Origin: Ochromonas danica
Lineage: Eukaryota > Sar > Chrysophyceae > Chromulinales > Chromulinaceae
DNA: 64,000 nucleotides
NCBI GenBank assembly: GCA_015146655.1
Contig: VKHL01000009.1
Location: forward strand, 1 to 64,000
Direction: 5' to 3'
In this document: in pieces, positions 1 to 10,464 of the stretch
Position numbering within the stretch: position 1 is the first letter of the stretch
How the letters are laid out: each line of letters starts with the position of its first letter
The notes under the pieces: generated by a model
What the model saw: the letters and a program-made list of their open reading frames with translations, nothing else
Database searches by the model: none
Told to the model about the DNA's origin: nothing
Program-made: the position numbers and the translations under genes

Positions 1-181
1 ATAATAATAGATGACTTAAATGATTTGGCATCTAAAACGAAAAATGAATTGTAAAGATGATAAAGATGATATCTCATCATCTTTGTTGAGCGACAATCAA
101 AGATGATTATCCTCTAAAGCAAATGCAATTCTGCAAATTATTCATGGTGAGTCAACTGCTGGTCCAGTGCTGGAGGCAGGT

Positions 182-832
182 CTACTGTTGCTGTTGTAAA
201 CTAGGACTACTGACAACTGCTGTTCCAGTACTGGAGGCAGAACCACTGTTGCTGTTCACATCAAGAGAAGCACTGTTCAACTCAGCCATCACCGCAGCCT
301 TTCTCTTGCCATTGGTTGGAGGAGTAGGGGCAAGTTCTAAGCGATCAACCTCTCCCATGAACATCTCATCCAGCACCTTCTTCAGTGCACGGGACTGCTT
401 AAACTTGGGGTTAACTCCTTCAGAATAGTCAGACATGTGATCCACCAACAAGGTAATCACTCTTGAGAACTGCTTCAAGTAACTGATCGACTCAGGGTTG
501 GCCTTTCTAACTAATTTGATGACAGCATTGAATGCTGCCATTTCATCAGTGGCATCGTTTGGAATTGATTTCTTGAAATCAGTCAGCTTCACCTCGAGGA
601 TGGATTGAGATTCCTTTGCATCAGCCAAACGATCAGCGACCTCAGTCTCAATCATTCTTCTCAAAGGAACCAAATGCTCAGCAATCTTCTTATTTTCCTT
701 CAAGAATTCTGCAGCTGCATCTTCTCCATATTTCTCATACAATGTAGCATACGTTTCAACTACAAAGTCTCTTTCACGTTGCAAGGAAGCAGAACTTGTT
801 AGATCAACATGTGACTTGGTCTTTGAGCTCAT
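182..832 (-). CDS. Hypothetical 216-aa protein with alpha-helical central region
   Basis: I do not recognise this protein. The frame stays open upstream to 949, but I start at the ATG at 832 because the extra 39 residues are encoded by the repetitive divergent promoter. The middle (about residues 15-150) is rich in Glu, Lys, Leu and Ala and looks helical, possibly coiled coil. The last 40 residues are a low-complexity Ser/Asn/Gly/Thr tail ending in four Gln. No signal peptide or membrane segment is visible. It lies divergent from the gene at 1062, with a repeat-rich spacer between them. The function is unknown; open-frame length and the compositional change at the tail are the only support. 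Confidence 0.5.
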   Translation of the reverse strand: MSSKTKSHVDLTSSASLQRERDFVVETYATLYEKYGEDAAAEFLKENKKIAEHLVPLRRMIETEVADRLADAKESQSILEVKLTDFKKSIPNDATDEMAAFNAVIKLVRKANPESISYLKQFSRVITLLVDHMSDYSEGVNPKFKQSRALKKVLDEMFMGEVDRLELAPTPPTNGKRKAAVMAELNSASLDVNSNSGSASSTGTAVVSSPSLQQQQ

Positions 833-903
833 CTTGTGATCGTTGGTTCGGTGTCTGTAGCAATTCTGTCGATTGGAGTAAGATTTAATGCAGCCGTCGA
901 GTA

Positions 904-1005
904 TCATGATTACGTTTTTTGTAGTCACGAAACCGTTTCGCGTAGTCATGACTACCGGACTACGTAATCATGGCGTAATCATGATTACATGACTACGTAA
1001 TCATG
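904..1005. repeat. Palindromic and direct repeats in a divergent promoter
   Basis: The spacer between the genes starting at 832 (minus) and 1062 (plus) holds two exact copies of the 14-mer ACTACGTAATCATG at 959-972 and 992-1005, 33 bp apart. Between them is the perfect palindrome GTAATCATGATTAC at 975-988. Related half sites are ATCATGATTACG at 904-915 and TAGTCATGACTA near 943-954. The TACGTA and TGAC cores resemble bZIP binding sites; that reading is inference. Confidence 0.6.
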
Positions 1006-1061
1006 ATGACAAAACTACACATCAATTTTGTTAAAACTTATTTCGAAAGTCTATTGAGAAA

Positions 1062-1460
1062 ATGACCAACCTTTGCAAACTGAATGTCAGCCTTGGTTAC
1101 ATCGACATTCTGATGAATGAGAATGGGCAGGTAATTCGATACCGATTCTTCAACCATCCTGACAATCCAAGGCACCAAACACGAAGGGATCCAAAAACTG
1201 TTGATGAGTATAATAATGCGGCGGGTCAAGAGTACAAGACTTCTTGTCGATTGCAGACTTTGGAGGATTTCTTTGAAACTTATGACAGCAGCCAATTCAT
1301 GCTCCTCTACAATTACTGCTGCGATAAGAACAATTTCAAGAAAGTTCGCACTTGGAATGATTGGTTCTATGATAACGGAATGTCATTGCTTACGGCAATT
1401 ACTACAACCATTACCTGTGTTGGTGCATGGGCAGTGGTTATTGCTTCTTCTCGAAATTAA
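1062..1460 (+). CDS. Hypothetical 132-aa protein with C-terminal membrane helix
   Basis: This is a short open frame from an ATG, with a basic/aromatic N-terminal part (about residues 1-105) and one hydrophobic segment near residues 107-129 (MSLLTAITTTITCVGAWAVV). A three-residue polar tail follows. That layout would suit a tail-anchored membrane protein. I recognise no family. It is divergent from the gene at 832. It could instead be an exon of a larger gene or a chance open frame, so confidence is modest. Confidence 0.4.
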   Translation: MTNLCKLNVSLGYIDILMNENGQVIRYRFFNHPDNPRHQTRRDPKTVDEYNNAAGQEYKTSCRLQTLEDFFETYDSSQFMLLYNYCCDKNNFKKVRTWNDWFYDNGMSLLTAITTTITCVGAWAVVIASSRN

Positions 1461-2075
1461 GGAAAGCAAAAAGTATCTCAAAATTTAATTTTTTTTGTGT
1501 GTCGATGTAAATTTAAAAAACACATCATGATAATTCCCTATTATTTTGTTTTCCCATTCGTGCGGTGCCATCCTTTTTGCGATCCCGTGTGGCATGGTGG
1601 ATGTGTGCCATGGGGGGAAAGGGTCTGTTTTTGTTGCAAAATAGTGGAAATGTAGGTGGTGTTTGAGTCCTGGATCATATATATACACAAAAAATTATTT
1701 TATATAACTACTACTACTACTATAAATGCTACAATAATATAATATATATATTCTTCTTAAAAGCATATAGATTGTGGTAAAAGCGGGTTAATTAGATAGG
1801 CAAACAAAGCCCAGGAGGGACTCCGCCACCCCCGGCCTTTTTTTAGATGAGAGAAGGTAGTTACAGCAAAAGTAGACATGAAGAGTAAAGACGTTACAAA
1901 TAAATGGAAGTAAAATCAAATTCCAATAGAATTGCCGCATTAATGAAAAGTGGATACCAGTATACTTCTGCATAGTGGCAAGGTCTAGGACATGATAGAG
2001 TGAACAGAATATATTAAAAGAGTATGATAGAGATTCATCATAAATGATCAGAAATGCAGATACTTCATGGAACTA
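1461..2075. other. AT-rich intergenic region
   Basis: There is no supported gene here. The stretch around 1690-1760 is very AT-rich, with runs of TA and ACT triplets. Short open frames on the minus strand at 1485-1688 and 1788-1973 show no recognisable content. Confidence 0.5.
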
Positions 2076-2795
2076 TCAAGGTTCAGTAAGGAAAGCTGGG
2101 ACCGCGTCTACATTGCATCCGACCACTTTCATTACTGCACCCTCATAATTCATATAATACAAGGCTTTATTCGAGATGCTGATCTCAAATTTGGTAACTT
2201 CCCCATCAGGGGCGGTAAATAATTGAGTTGCTTTAAAGTTCCCATATACCTCAACAATGGATATCTCCTCATGAAATCGGCGAATAATGCGCATACCAAT
2301 AATAGAGTACACGTAGTCAGGTAGCGGAGAATGGCCAAGTTTGATGTAATGCGCATACTGATCGGGACCTTTAAAATGAGGAACAGTAAAACCGTATTGA
2401 GGCATGGGTTCAGTAAAGACTTCACAATCAGGTGTAAAATAGCGGGACAGAAAGGCATGAGTCAATTCACCATTGCCTTGATTCATCACATTACAAAACA
2501 TACCAGGAAATAGTCTACGTAAATCGTCTTTTGGAATACGATTAAAAGTTAATCGACAACGTTTTGTATGTTCCAAACGTTTTAGTCTTCTTTCAGAAGG
2601 TTGGCTTTTCTTCTTTCTCTCATTTGGCTGTTTTTGAGAAGTAGAATCTTCTAAAGAGGAATCATCTTCTATCTTGTTGGTGTGTTGATGATGATGTTGA
2701 TCAGATAGAAGGCTTTGAAGTAAATGAAGACTTGGACCATCAAGAAGAATCTCTGGGAAGTGGTCGTCATTCAAGACAGTCTTGTCCTTCATCAT
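2076..2795 (-). CDS. NTF2/SnoaL-like fold protein, 239 aa (paralog of 5178-5810)
   Basis: The N-terminal 75 residues are polar, with a Lys/Arg-rich stretch (KKKSQPSERRLKRLEHTKR). A compact domain of about 150 residues follows that looks like a cone-shaped NTF2/SnoaL fold: helices, then FTPDCEVF, GPDQYAHYIKLG and alternating strands to the C-terminus. The same domain, with long identical runs (KDDLRR, GPDQYAHYI, RIIRRF, NFKAT), recurs on the same strand at 5178-5810. The first ATG lies at 2795; upstream codons in frame include only GTG. No catalytic set is obvious, so enzyme or binding function cannot be said. The fold assignment is from pattern only. Confidence 0.65.
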   Translation of the reverse strand: MMKDKTVLNDDHFPEILLDGPSLHLLQSLLSDQHHHQHTNKIEDDSSLEDSTSQKQPNERKKKSQPSERRLKRLEHTKRCRLTFNRIPKDDLRRLFPGMFCNVMNQGNGELTHAFLSRYFTPDCEVFTEPMPQYGFTVPHFKGPDQYAHYIKLGHSPLPDYVYSIIGMRIIRRFHEEISIVEVYGNFKATQLFTAPDGEVTKFEISISNKALYYMNYEGAVMKVVGCNVDAVPAFLTEP

Positions 2796-3448
2796 GCATG
2801 CTAATATAATCACAGATGACTACTTGACTACTACTACAAGGACCTTTCAAATTTCAATGAACTGTCAAATGGAACTTTCCCACCTTTGAATGTTCCGATG
2901 CTATCGCGAACCTCGCCTTCCTTGAATTTTGAAACTCATGCTTTCAGACTTTCAACCCGCATGTTTCCAGGCCATGTTGTACACACGGTATTTGCCACCC
3001 CACACGTGGTTTTCGTTTTCGGGTGGAAAAAACAGTTTCTATCCCTATTCAATCCCCATTCCTTGCGAAAGAAACAGTTTTTGGCCTCTGGCAAAGGTGA
3101 TGATGCCATTTTCGTGTGGCACACGAAAACCGAATACCACGAGCGGGGTGACTTCACGATTCTGAGTGGGGCCAAAATGGCGTCCCCTTTAAGTGTACTG
3201 ATCCGGGCAACGGTCAACGAAAATGGCGTGCACTTTTCCCAATCAAATCGTTATCGCTTGAAAACTCTGAATACACCATTAGAAAGCCCCTTTTTTGCGC
3301 TTCAAGAATCTGTAGAGTCAACTCCTCTTCCTTGAAGAGAAATGATGCGAAATCCATTTTTGAACTTTATCAAAAACCCTTTTTCTCGACAACCAGAAGG
3401 TGTTAGGAAATTGACTGCCTATTATAAATCCCTTATCCAATAAGGACC
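2796..3448. other. Intergenic region with short inverted repeats
   Basis: No gene is supported. The 149-codon open frame at 2886-3335 starts only at TTG and has no recognisable protein character. The region holds several TTTTCG/CGAAAA motifs, including GCCATTTTCGT at 3105-3115 and its inverted copy ACGAAAATGGC at 3217-3227, which may be the ends of a short decayed element. Confidence 0.4.
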
Positions 3449-3813
3449 ATGGATGTTACCTTAGTTTTACCGGAAGCCAAGCCTACGATTGGTATAAATG
3501 GAAACGAGGAGTCTCCCCAGCCTGTTAAGTTAACCACACCACTTAACCATACCCCACAAAGGGATCAACACAAAAATCATTCAATTTTTGATAATTACTC
3601 CATGACTGAACCTTTATATTTCTTCAAGATCTTCGGCATTTTGTACTCCCTATCTACTTCTTCATTCAACATCAGCTTTAATGAGCATGTGAGTAGGAAG
3701 TTTTTGTTTTTTTCTGGATTTTTCTCACTGCTATTTTTAGGTCTTTGAAAAGAAAACAGCTCCTCCGAGAGGAGGAGCGAACGTCCAGGAGGCGAATTGC
3801 TCCTGGAATTGAC

Positions 3814-4989
3814 ATGGCCGATTGGAGCCTTGTCGATCCGACGATAGAATCGTTCGAAATCGACGAGCCTCCATCTGACCTCACTGCTATTATTGTCCTC
3901 AATATGAGGCATGGTACTCTTAGTAGCATATTCCTCAACTTCCTTACAATAGATCTACTGACTGCGATTTGGAATGAGAAGCGAAATGGTGACTGGACCT
4001 ATCATAACGGCTCCAAAATGATCAACCATGGGTACTTCCCCAAGAACCTTATAATGAAGTTTTTAGCAATCAAAGTTCGTCGCTTTGGACTACATCATGT
4101 TCCTTTGGAACATGAGGAACATGGTCGTCCACTTCGGGAGGATATCACGGAAGCCATCCATCACTTTAAGGAATCCTTTCCTAACGTTGACCCTCCGCCT
4201 GGAATTCTAATCATATTAGTAGTAATAGTATTATAGTTAAGTAATTACATAAACACATGTTAAGTTAGATATACATCCCTACTCTGTTTACATACATGTT
4301 GAAGAACCGAAATTGTGGACAGCAGGAGTGTTGCGGAATGAGTGGCTCTGAGAGCACTCATCGACTGAACCTCCTCTGCCATAATTAAGGTTCTTGTGCC
4401 TATATAAGCCTGATTACATTCGGTGTCTCTTAACACCACCAACCTAATAAGAACCGATAAGGTATTCAGCATTAAGGTCTTACAAGAAATCACAGAACTC
4501 CTAATGTCCCGATTCCTTGTGTCAAAGGAGTACTATGATCAATTATCTCAAAATTTTCAGTCAATAGTCCGTCAAGTTGGCGAATTTGTCGCTGGAGATG
4601 AAAAGTTATTTGAATATAAGGGCGAGTCGGGCGACGTCCGGAAAGTCCCTAATAAGCCAGCGCGGATTGGCTTGTGGTTCTATGAGCTCACCGGACTACT
4701 TTAAAACAACAAACCTTACATGCTGGATATCAAGGCTCAATCAGTAGAATCACAGCGCGAAGAAACTCAGTCAGTTCACCAAATAGTGGAGAGGTGGACT
4801 TCAGTGGTGCAAAAGAAGAGCGTTAGGAGCCAGAACTGCATTCTTTGTTTCGACTCTTATTATATGGATAGTAGTACTGGACGCTATATATTGCTGGGCT
4901 GTGAGATACCCTACTTGGCGGGTGTCAACAAGCAACATATATTAACTGAATATTATGACAAAATTTTAATCGTCCACTACAGAGAATAA
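3814..4989 (+). mobile_element. Decayed PiggyBac-type DNA transposon (transposase remnant)
   Basis: Three open blocks on the plus strand resemble the PiggyBac transposase domain. Block 3814-4236 carries the N-terminal helical part (FLNFLTIDLLTAIWNEKRNG). Block 4423-4704 carries the first catalytic Asp region (VAGDEKLFEYKG followed by VPNKPARIGLWFYEL). Block 4720-4989 carries the second Asp region (ILCFDSYYMD). The last two blocks share one frame and are split by a single TAA at 4702-4704. About 190 nt between blocks one and two are not open in either frame. The third Asp and the C-terminal part are missing, so the copy is dead. A possible small intron at 3689-3740 (GTGAGT...TTTTAG) would join an upstream frame at 3449, but the joined reading stops soon after. 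I could not find convincing terminal inverted repeats or TTAA target duplications. Confidence 0.7.
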
Positions 4990-5177
4990 TCTCATTGGCA
5001 GAAACAATAGACTACGAAAATATAAATGAAGTCCAAGTAAAATCACTTTAGTTCGTAACTAAACCGCATGAGAGAAATGCGGATACCCGTTTTATATTCT
5101 AATCGCTGCGTATACGTGGAAGGTCGGCGACACCTATATCTATCTATATCAATATCAAGAGAGAAGCTGTGTTGTAC

Positions 5178-5810
5178 TCAATAATGAGTACTGAGGATAG
5201 TAGCACGAAGATCTGCTGGAAATGAGTCAATATTGCAACCAATAACTTTCACTATTGCACCCTCACGATCCATATAAAATGAAGCTTTCATCTTCACATT
5301 GAGCTCTACTTTAGTCATTTCAGAAGGATCAGAGACAGACACCACATCAGATGTTTCTTGTTGATCTTGTGGTGGTGGAGAATTGGAGCAAACCAGTCGA
5401 GTTGCTTTGAAGTTGGAATAGATTTCCACTACTGACGTATCCTCACTGAATCGTCGAATAATACGCACACCGATAATGGTATACATGAAGTCAGGTAGCG
5501 GAGAATTGCCAAGTTCGATGTAATGCGCATACTGATCGGGACCTTTCAAGTGGAGATATGACAGACCATATTGAGGCATGGGATCGGCAAAGACATCACA
5601 ATCAGGTGTGCAATACCGGGAAAGAAGGGCATGAGTCAATTCACTATTGCCCTGATTGAGAACATTGCAGAACATGACAGGAAATCGTCTGCGTAAATCA
5701 TCTTTTACAATCCGATTGAAAGTTGATCGAATACGCAGAATATGTTCCACTCGTTGTAGTTTTCTTGTAGAAGGAGGTGTTTTGGTCTTTTTCTTTATTC
5801 TCTTCACCAT
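5178..5810 (-). CDS. NTF2/SnoaL-like fold protein, 210 aa (paralog of 2076-2795)
   Basis: This is the second member of the lineage-specific family at 2076-2795, on the same strand. It keeps TFNRIVKDDLRRRFP, CTPDCDVF, MPQYG, GPDQYAHYIELG, PLPDFMY, RIIRRF and NFKATRL. Compared with its paralog it has a shorter N-terminus and an insert of about 20 residues rich in Pro, Gln and Ser before the last strands. I start at the ATG at 5810; the frame extends a few codons upstream only to a TTG. Function is unknown. The two genes presumably arose by local duplication, and the PiggyBac remnant now lies between them. Confidence 0.65.
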   Translation of the reverse strand: MVKRIKKKTKTPPSTRKLQRVEHILRIRSTFNRIVKDDLRRRFPVMFCNVLNQGNSELTHALLSRYCTPDCDVFADPMPQYGLSYLHLKGPDQYAHYIELGNSPLPDFMYTIIGVRIIRRFSEDTSVVEIYSNFKATRLVCSNSPPPQDQQETSDVVSVSDPSEMTKVELNVKMKASFYMDREGAIVKVIGCNIDSFPADLRATILSTHY

Positions 5811-6033
5811 TATCAATGTCGTCAATGAATTATGTTTATTGATTGATCATTGTCATCGTGGAATCCACGTGGAATCAACGTGGAATCCACTCAGCCACTA
5901 CAGGAAGTTAGTGAAATTCCTTAATTAAGCAAGGTGTGCGGTTGTTGGTTTCGTCTGCTCTGTTTGCTGTGGGTTGTGACATTCATTAAAGTATTAGATT
6001 AAGTTATACCACTGGGTGAGTATCCTATCTTCG

Positions 6034-7608
6034 ATGAGCGGTTCTTCTTCTTCTTCAATTGTTATGGGAAGGAAAGGACGAAAGAAAGGAAGTTCTCTCT
6101 TTTCTTGTATTGAACTTTTCTTTTTCGCCATTTGGTTGCTCTTTACCGGTATTACAGGGTATTACTTTGGTTATGATCCAAATGCGACCCCTGAACCCTG
6201 TCCTGTGGTTTCATCTTCCTCTACCTCTTCAAACCCGATCGCTGTCCAGCCGCCACCTCAGGCTAAAGTTCACAATGAGATTGTTCCTCCACCTTGTGCC
6301 AAAGCTGGACTGAAAATCCGTAAGGATATCTATCAGACTGACTTTCCTGAAGGAGGTTATACCTTTGATGAGTTACGATCTCTATGGAAATGCTCACAAT
6401 CATCTGGAAATACAAGTGAATCACTTCATCTACCCAATATTGACTTGAGGAAGACCAAGTGGCAGTCGATTCTCACTGTCCCACCAAAGAATTTCTTTGA
6501 GAAATATCTCTCTCAATATCCAGCTGATACACGTGCTACACAACCTGTTGTTATCTTTTCTCATAAGCCTTTACGAAGTTTTGAGGAAGTGAGTGATGTC
6601 TGCAAGGTATTGGATGTCGCCGTGGTTCCTGACAGACCTGGTGTCTGTGTGGCAGTCACTGAGACCTTTCATGATGTTGCCTCTTATCATATGCTCCACG
6701 CTGAGCGTCAGAATGATGGAAGTTTTGCCTTATCTGCTAATTTTGTGGATGGTCGTGTATTACCAACGGAAGAGCATTATGCAGCTACTCGACGCATGCT
6801 CCTCGAGTACTTCCGTCATAATGAGGCAGTGCAAGATGCTGTGGAGAAAGAAGTACCCAAATATGGAGGTGGTAAGGTTGCTGTGGGTGTAGTGGTGGAG
6901 GATGAAGATGATATGGAACTATTTCTAAACTCATTCGCTTCTGCACGAAAGAAAGGCATCTCACCGAACAAGTTCGCGGTTTTCACCACCTCTGAGACTG
7001 TACAGAGGGATCTTGCTGAGACGAAAGTTAAGCTTGTTTATCTCCCCTTTCTTAAAGATTTGGGACAGGGTGTAGTGGATGGGCGATATAGACGACATTT
7101 TATACAGGCTTGGCTGGCCTTCGCCTGCGCCAATGCGCTTGTTAAGATGATGTGGCAAAGTCCTGCAACGATTTGGCTCGAGAGACCTGATAATATTGTT
7201 AAAGCCTTCCCAGTCGTGGAAACCAGTTGGTCATTTAAGGGACGACAAGACAAGCGGTCTGCACCTTTCTTCATTTCCTTTGACTTCTTTGTTGCGCAAG
7301 GTGTCGAGCGACCTGTTCATCTCCTTCACGAGCTCATCTTGCATTTTGATCTCATCTTGGCTTGGCAATCTTTGGATGCAGTGGCTTCCTATCGTCTGAC
7401 AGAGAATAACTCTCGATATGGCACCACTACCCACATCTTACCACCCACCAAGGTGCTTCATACTGCGCTACTCGCACATGATCCATCTAAAGTACGTGAT
7501 GCAGTGGATAGCTCAGAGCCACCCTTCGTCGTAGTAGTTCCTAAGGATTTCGAGAGTCCCGAAAAGCCGAAGGAAATTCTGAAAGCTGCTGGTCTATGGT
7601 ATCTCTGA
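6034..7608 (+). CDS. Type II membrane glycosyltransferase-like protein, 524 aa
   Basis: A short basic N-terminus (GRKGRKKG) is followed by one hydrophobic helix at about residues 25-45 and a Ser/Pro-rich stem, the usual layout of a Golgi or ER type II enzyme. The lumenal part (about residues 170-470) has an alternating strand/helix pattern reminiscent of nucleotide-diphospho-sugar transferases: VAVGVVVEDEDDMELFLNSF, later KFAVFTTSE and VKLVYLPF. At the place where a metal-binding DxD is expected I see only IWLERPDN, so the assignment is tentative and activity uncertain. I start at the ATG at 6034, since the frame upstream begins with GTG inside a GTGAGT that could be a 5' UTR splice donor. 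Confidence 0.6.
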   Translation: MSGSSSSSIVMGRKGRKKGSSLFSCIELFFFAIWLLFTGITGYYFGYDPNATPEPCPVVSSSSTSSNPIAVQPPPQAKVHNEIVPPPCAKAGLKIRKDIYQTDFPEGGYTFDELRSLWKCSQSSGNTSESLHLPNIDLRKTKWQSILTVPPKNFFEKYLSQYPADTRATQPVVIFSHKPLRSFEEVSDVCKVLDVAVVPDRPGVCVAVTETFHDVASYHMLHAERQNDGSFALSANFVDGRVLPTEEHYAATRRMLLEYFRHNEAVQDAVEKEVPKYGGGKVAVGVVVEDEDDMELFLNSFASARKKGISPNKFAVFTTSETVQRDLAETKVKLVYLPFLKDLGQGVVDGRYRRHFIQAWLAFACANALVKMMWQSPATIWLERPDNIVKAFPVVETSWSFKGRQDKRSAPFFISFDFFVAQGVERPVHLLHELILHFDLILAWQSLDAVASYRLTENNSRYGTTTHILPPTKVLHTALLAHDPSKVRDAVDSSEPPFVVVVPKDFESPEKPKEILKAAGLWYL

Positions 7609-7902
7609 GTAATACCTTGCAGCCACGAAAACTGTATATAGAAAGCTAGATCGTGTAGCTATAGTTGTTCAAGCATTAGAACCTGTAGTTGTTGAGGATG
7701 TTGTAGTGTATTTGTCGCTTATTCTCCAATCCCACAACCTCGTGGGTAATAAATAATCTGACGACAACAAAGCAATATGAAAAGCATACAGAAGAAAGAA
7801 ATGACAATGATGTAAATCAACTTCACAATAACTTTCAATTGTCACTTTATTATTATACATTACTATTTACAACTTCGAGTATTCTCACATATGGCACATT
7901 TA

Positions 7903-9535
7903 TCATATTTTCTCATTCTTCTGTTCACCATATTGTAAATGTGCTTCCCAATCAGCTGAAGGACGTTGTTTATCACCATTATCATCTTCATTCTCTTTCT
8001 TGATTAGACCATCTTCACCTGGCACAAAGATACGATCATCCACTGTACCAAACTTTGGTCTTTCATCATAATTACGACGCTGCTTGGTTGGAGGTGCTTT
8101 CGACTGGTTGATAACATTGTTGATTAAGGACAAGAAGGAAATCAGAACAACAACTAAAACAATGCGATCTTACCTTTCCAGTAGATTTCTCTCGATAGAC
8201 TTTCCCATTGGTTTCACGAAGAAATCGTTTTATTTGTGCTGGAAGAGGGACAGATTGTTGTTCTGCTGCCCCTGCTGGTTGTTGATCAGTTTGACCTGCA
8301 AGAGTGTCCGTCTTTGTGGTAGCTGCTTTGATCATGCCTTTCTTACTTTTTAATGTCAACAAGGCTTGACGCTCTCGTTCTCTTAATTCCTCTTCCTTCT
8401 TTATACGAGCTTTATCTATTTCTTCAATGGCAATTTTCAGGAAATCCATACAAACCTGAGATTTATGAATTAGTCGTTCCGCTTTTGGCCATGAGAGTAA
8501 TGCTGCAAAGAGACGAAGAAATTGTACTTGAATTAATGGTTCAGCCTTTAATAGAGCAAATTGATCAATAATCTCTTCATGTAACTTGGATAATGCTATA
8601 TCAACTGCTAATTCACTTGTATATCCAGCTAAAGCAGTAAAAGCAACACAAACTCGCCATAGTACAGCTTTATTAGCTTTGTGTTGCTTTACCACCTTTA
8701 CTACAATATCAATTACATCAGTATTACGTGCTGTTGCTTTAGCATCAGCATTACGAGAATACTTTAAGACTGCATCCAATCCAGCAATTTGAACATCTAC
8801 CCGATCTAAATAGTTATCCATGAATCTTAAAACACGCATTAAGCGATCACTTGGTTTTGGAATTACTATTTTAGCTGCTATTCCTAATGGATGTCGTTGT
8901 CGTTCAATAATTCCTTGACAGCATTGACAGAGTTGTAGATGGACAGCTTCTTTCTGAATCTCTTCAATTGATGCTCTCGCTCCGATCACTATGGAAAACA
9001 CAAGAGATTGAACAAATGAAGGGACTTTGTATCTATAGAAGTTTGATTAGGCTTACTTAATATAATCTTGAGAACTCGTGGAACTGTCATGGCGAGGAAT
9101 TCATCTTTCTCATGCAATCGCATGCATTTGGCGATGATATCTAATCCACCATATTGAATAAAGTCCATGACCAAAGGCGTCTCCATTCTCACTTTATCTA
9201 GTATTTGCACAAACATGGTGACAATTTCAACATCTGACAAGACAGCACATGTTACGAGATGAGTCTAACAACAGAGGGACTGCATGTTGTGTTGTGGGGA
9301 GGGAGGTGTTACCTTCTGCCAGCTTCTTGAGTGCCTTGAGCATAATGTAAAGTGTGTCTTGATCTTTAAGATCTCTAACATCGGTGACAAAAGTCTTCTT
9401 ATTCTCTAATCGAATATCGATATGATCAAAACAATCCATGACAATGTTACGATCATCAGGTAGATAGATCTCATTCAATTGCTTGGTTAGAGTCTTGATA
9501 GAAGCTGGACCAATCTTAGACCCTTTTAATCCCAT
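7903..9535 (-). CDS. Armadillo-like helical repeat protein, 471 aa, four exons
   Basis: Exons run 9535-9313, 9233-9057, 8988-8174 and 8103-7903 on the minus strand. All introns are GT-AG (70-79 nt) and the total is 1416 nt, exactly in frame. The protein is almost wholly helical, with repeated leucine-rich helix pairs such as DTLYIMLKALKKLAEG, FIQYGGLDIIAKCM and VDVQIAGLDAVLKYS, typical of armadillo/HEAT superhelices. A charged helix (about residues 330-370, KARIKKEEELRERERQ) and a disordered tail rich in Lys, Asp and Glu follow. Such proteins act as binding scaffolds; the partner is unknown. It is divergent from the coiled-coil gene at 9727 with a 191-nt spacer. Confidence 0.75.
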
Positions 9536-9726
9536 CTTCTTCTTGAATAGTCACCTATTCTCTAACAGAGTATCAATAGACAGGTGATACCATTTCTTTC
9601 TCATCACAACAAGCTGACCGTTTCACGCCCCAATCCCGTCAAACTCTGCTTTGCATGGTTTAACTAATACTTACCACAGAGAAAAATTGCATTTGCCAAA
9701 TTGGTTCCAACACAATCAAAACCAAA

Positions 9727-10464
9727 ATGAATCGATCTGTAGCCGCATCGTCACGTTCTCCATCACCTACTCGAGGTACTATGGACCGCCCATTACCCGT
9801 CTATAGTGACTTCTCTCACATGTCTTCCTCCACGGGTGGAGTGGGTAATGTACGCTTTGTCGTTGGATTGCGTGAAGAAAATCCTGACGCTATCCTCAGA
9901 AGAGTATTTCCTCTGACCAAGATTATTCCTACTGAGATCAAAGAGAAGAAACCAAAGAAGAAACCTAAAAAAGTAGTTGAAGACAAAAATTGCACACGAC
10001 CTGACTGTGCTGCTCGCAAGGAACGACTTGATACCATGAAAGACGAAAACAAGCAATTGCGGTTAAAAGTTAAAGCTGTTGCTGATCGAGTTGAAACAGT
10101 TCGAAATAAGGTATCATTAAACGAGAAGTCTATTATCCTCGCTGAAGAAAGAAATGACAACCTAAATGGTCAGATTGAAGAAGCACAAAATCGTATTCAA
10201 GCAATGACAACGGATGTTGACAAAGCGGAAGCATTTAATCGGACGCTTCGCAAACAATTGCAACAGCTACAAGATGAAATTGATAGTATAAATCGACAAA
10301 CGGAGCAACAAACACAAGAATTGCAAGAAATGTTAGAAGACAAATCAGAGCGAAAGATCATTTTCTCCAAAGATCCACGTCATCGAGATCCACTTCTAGC
10401 ATCCGAAGTGTCTGTACTGAAATTTCCTAAAGAGTTTGGAGATGAAGAAGCAGATTCTGATTAA
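9727..10464 (+). CDS. Coiled-coil protein, 245 aa
   Basis: A single exon starts from a clear ATG. Residues 1-60 are Ser/Pro-rich. Next comes a lysine-rich patch (KEKKPKKKPKK) and a small Cys-containing motif (CTRPDCAARKER). Then a long heptad-patterned coiled coil spans about residues 100-210 (repeated L/V/I spacing with E, K and Q), and the end is acidic. No membrane segment is visible. The composition suggests a cytoskeletal or scaffold component, but I do not recognise a family. An AATAAA at 10534-10539 lies 70 nt past the stop and may be its polyadenylation signal. Confidence 0.65.
   Translation: MNRSVAASSRSPSPTRGTMDRPLPVYSDFSHMSSSTGGVGNVRFVVGLREENPDAILRRVFPLTKIIPTEIKEKKPKKKPKKVVEDKNCTRPDCAARKERLDTMKDENKQLRLKVKAVADRVETVRNKVSLNEKSIILAEERNDNLNGQIEEAQNRIQAMTTDVDKAEAFNRTLRKQLQQLQDEIDSINRQTEQQTQELQEMLEDKSERKIIFSKDPRHRDPLLASEVSVLKFPKEFGDEEADSD

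Noticed and set aside
2886-3335. 149-codon open frame on the plus strand
   Set aside because: It starts only at TTG, has no domain character and overlaps short repeats; it is probably intergenic.
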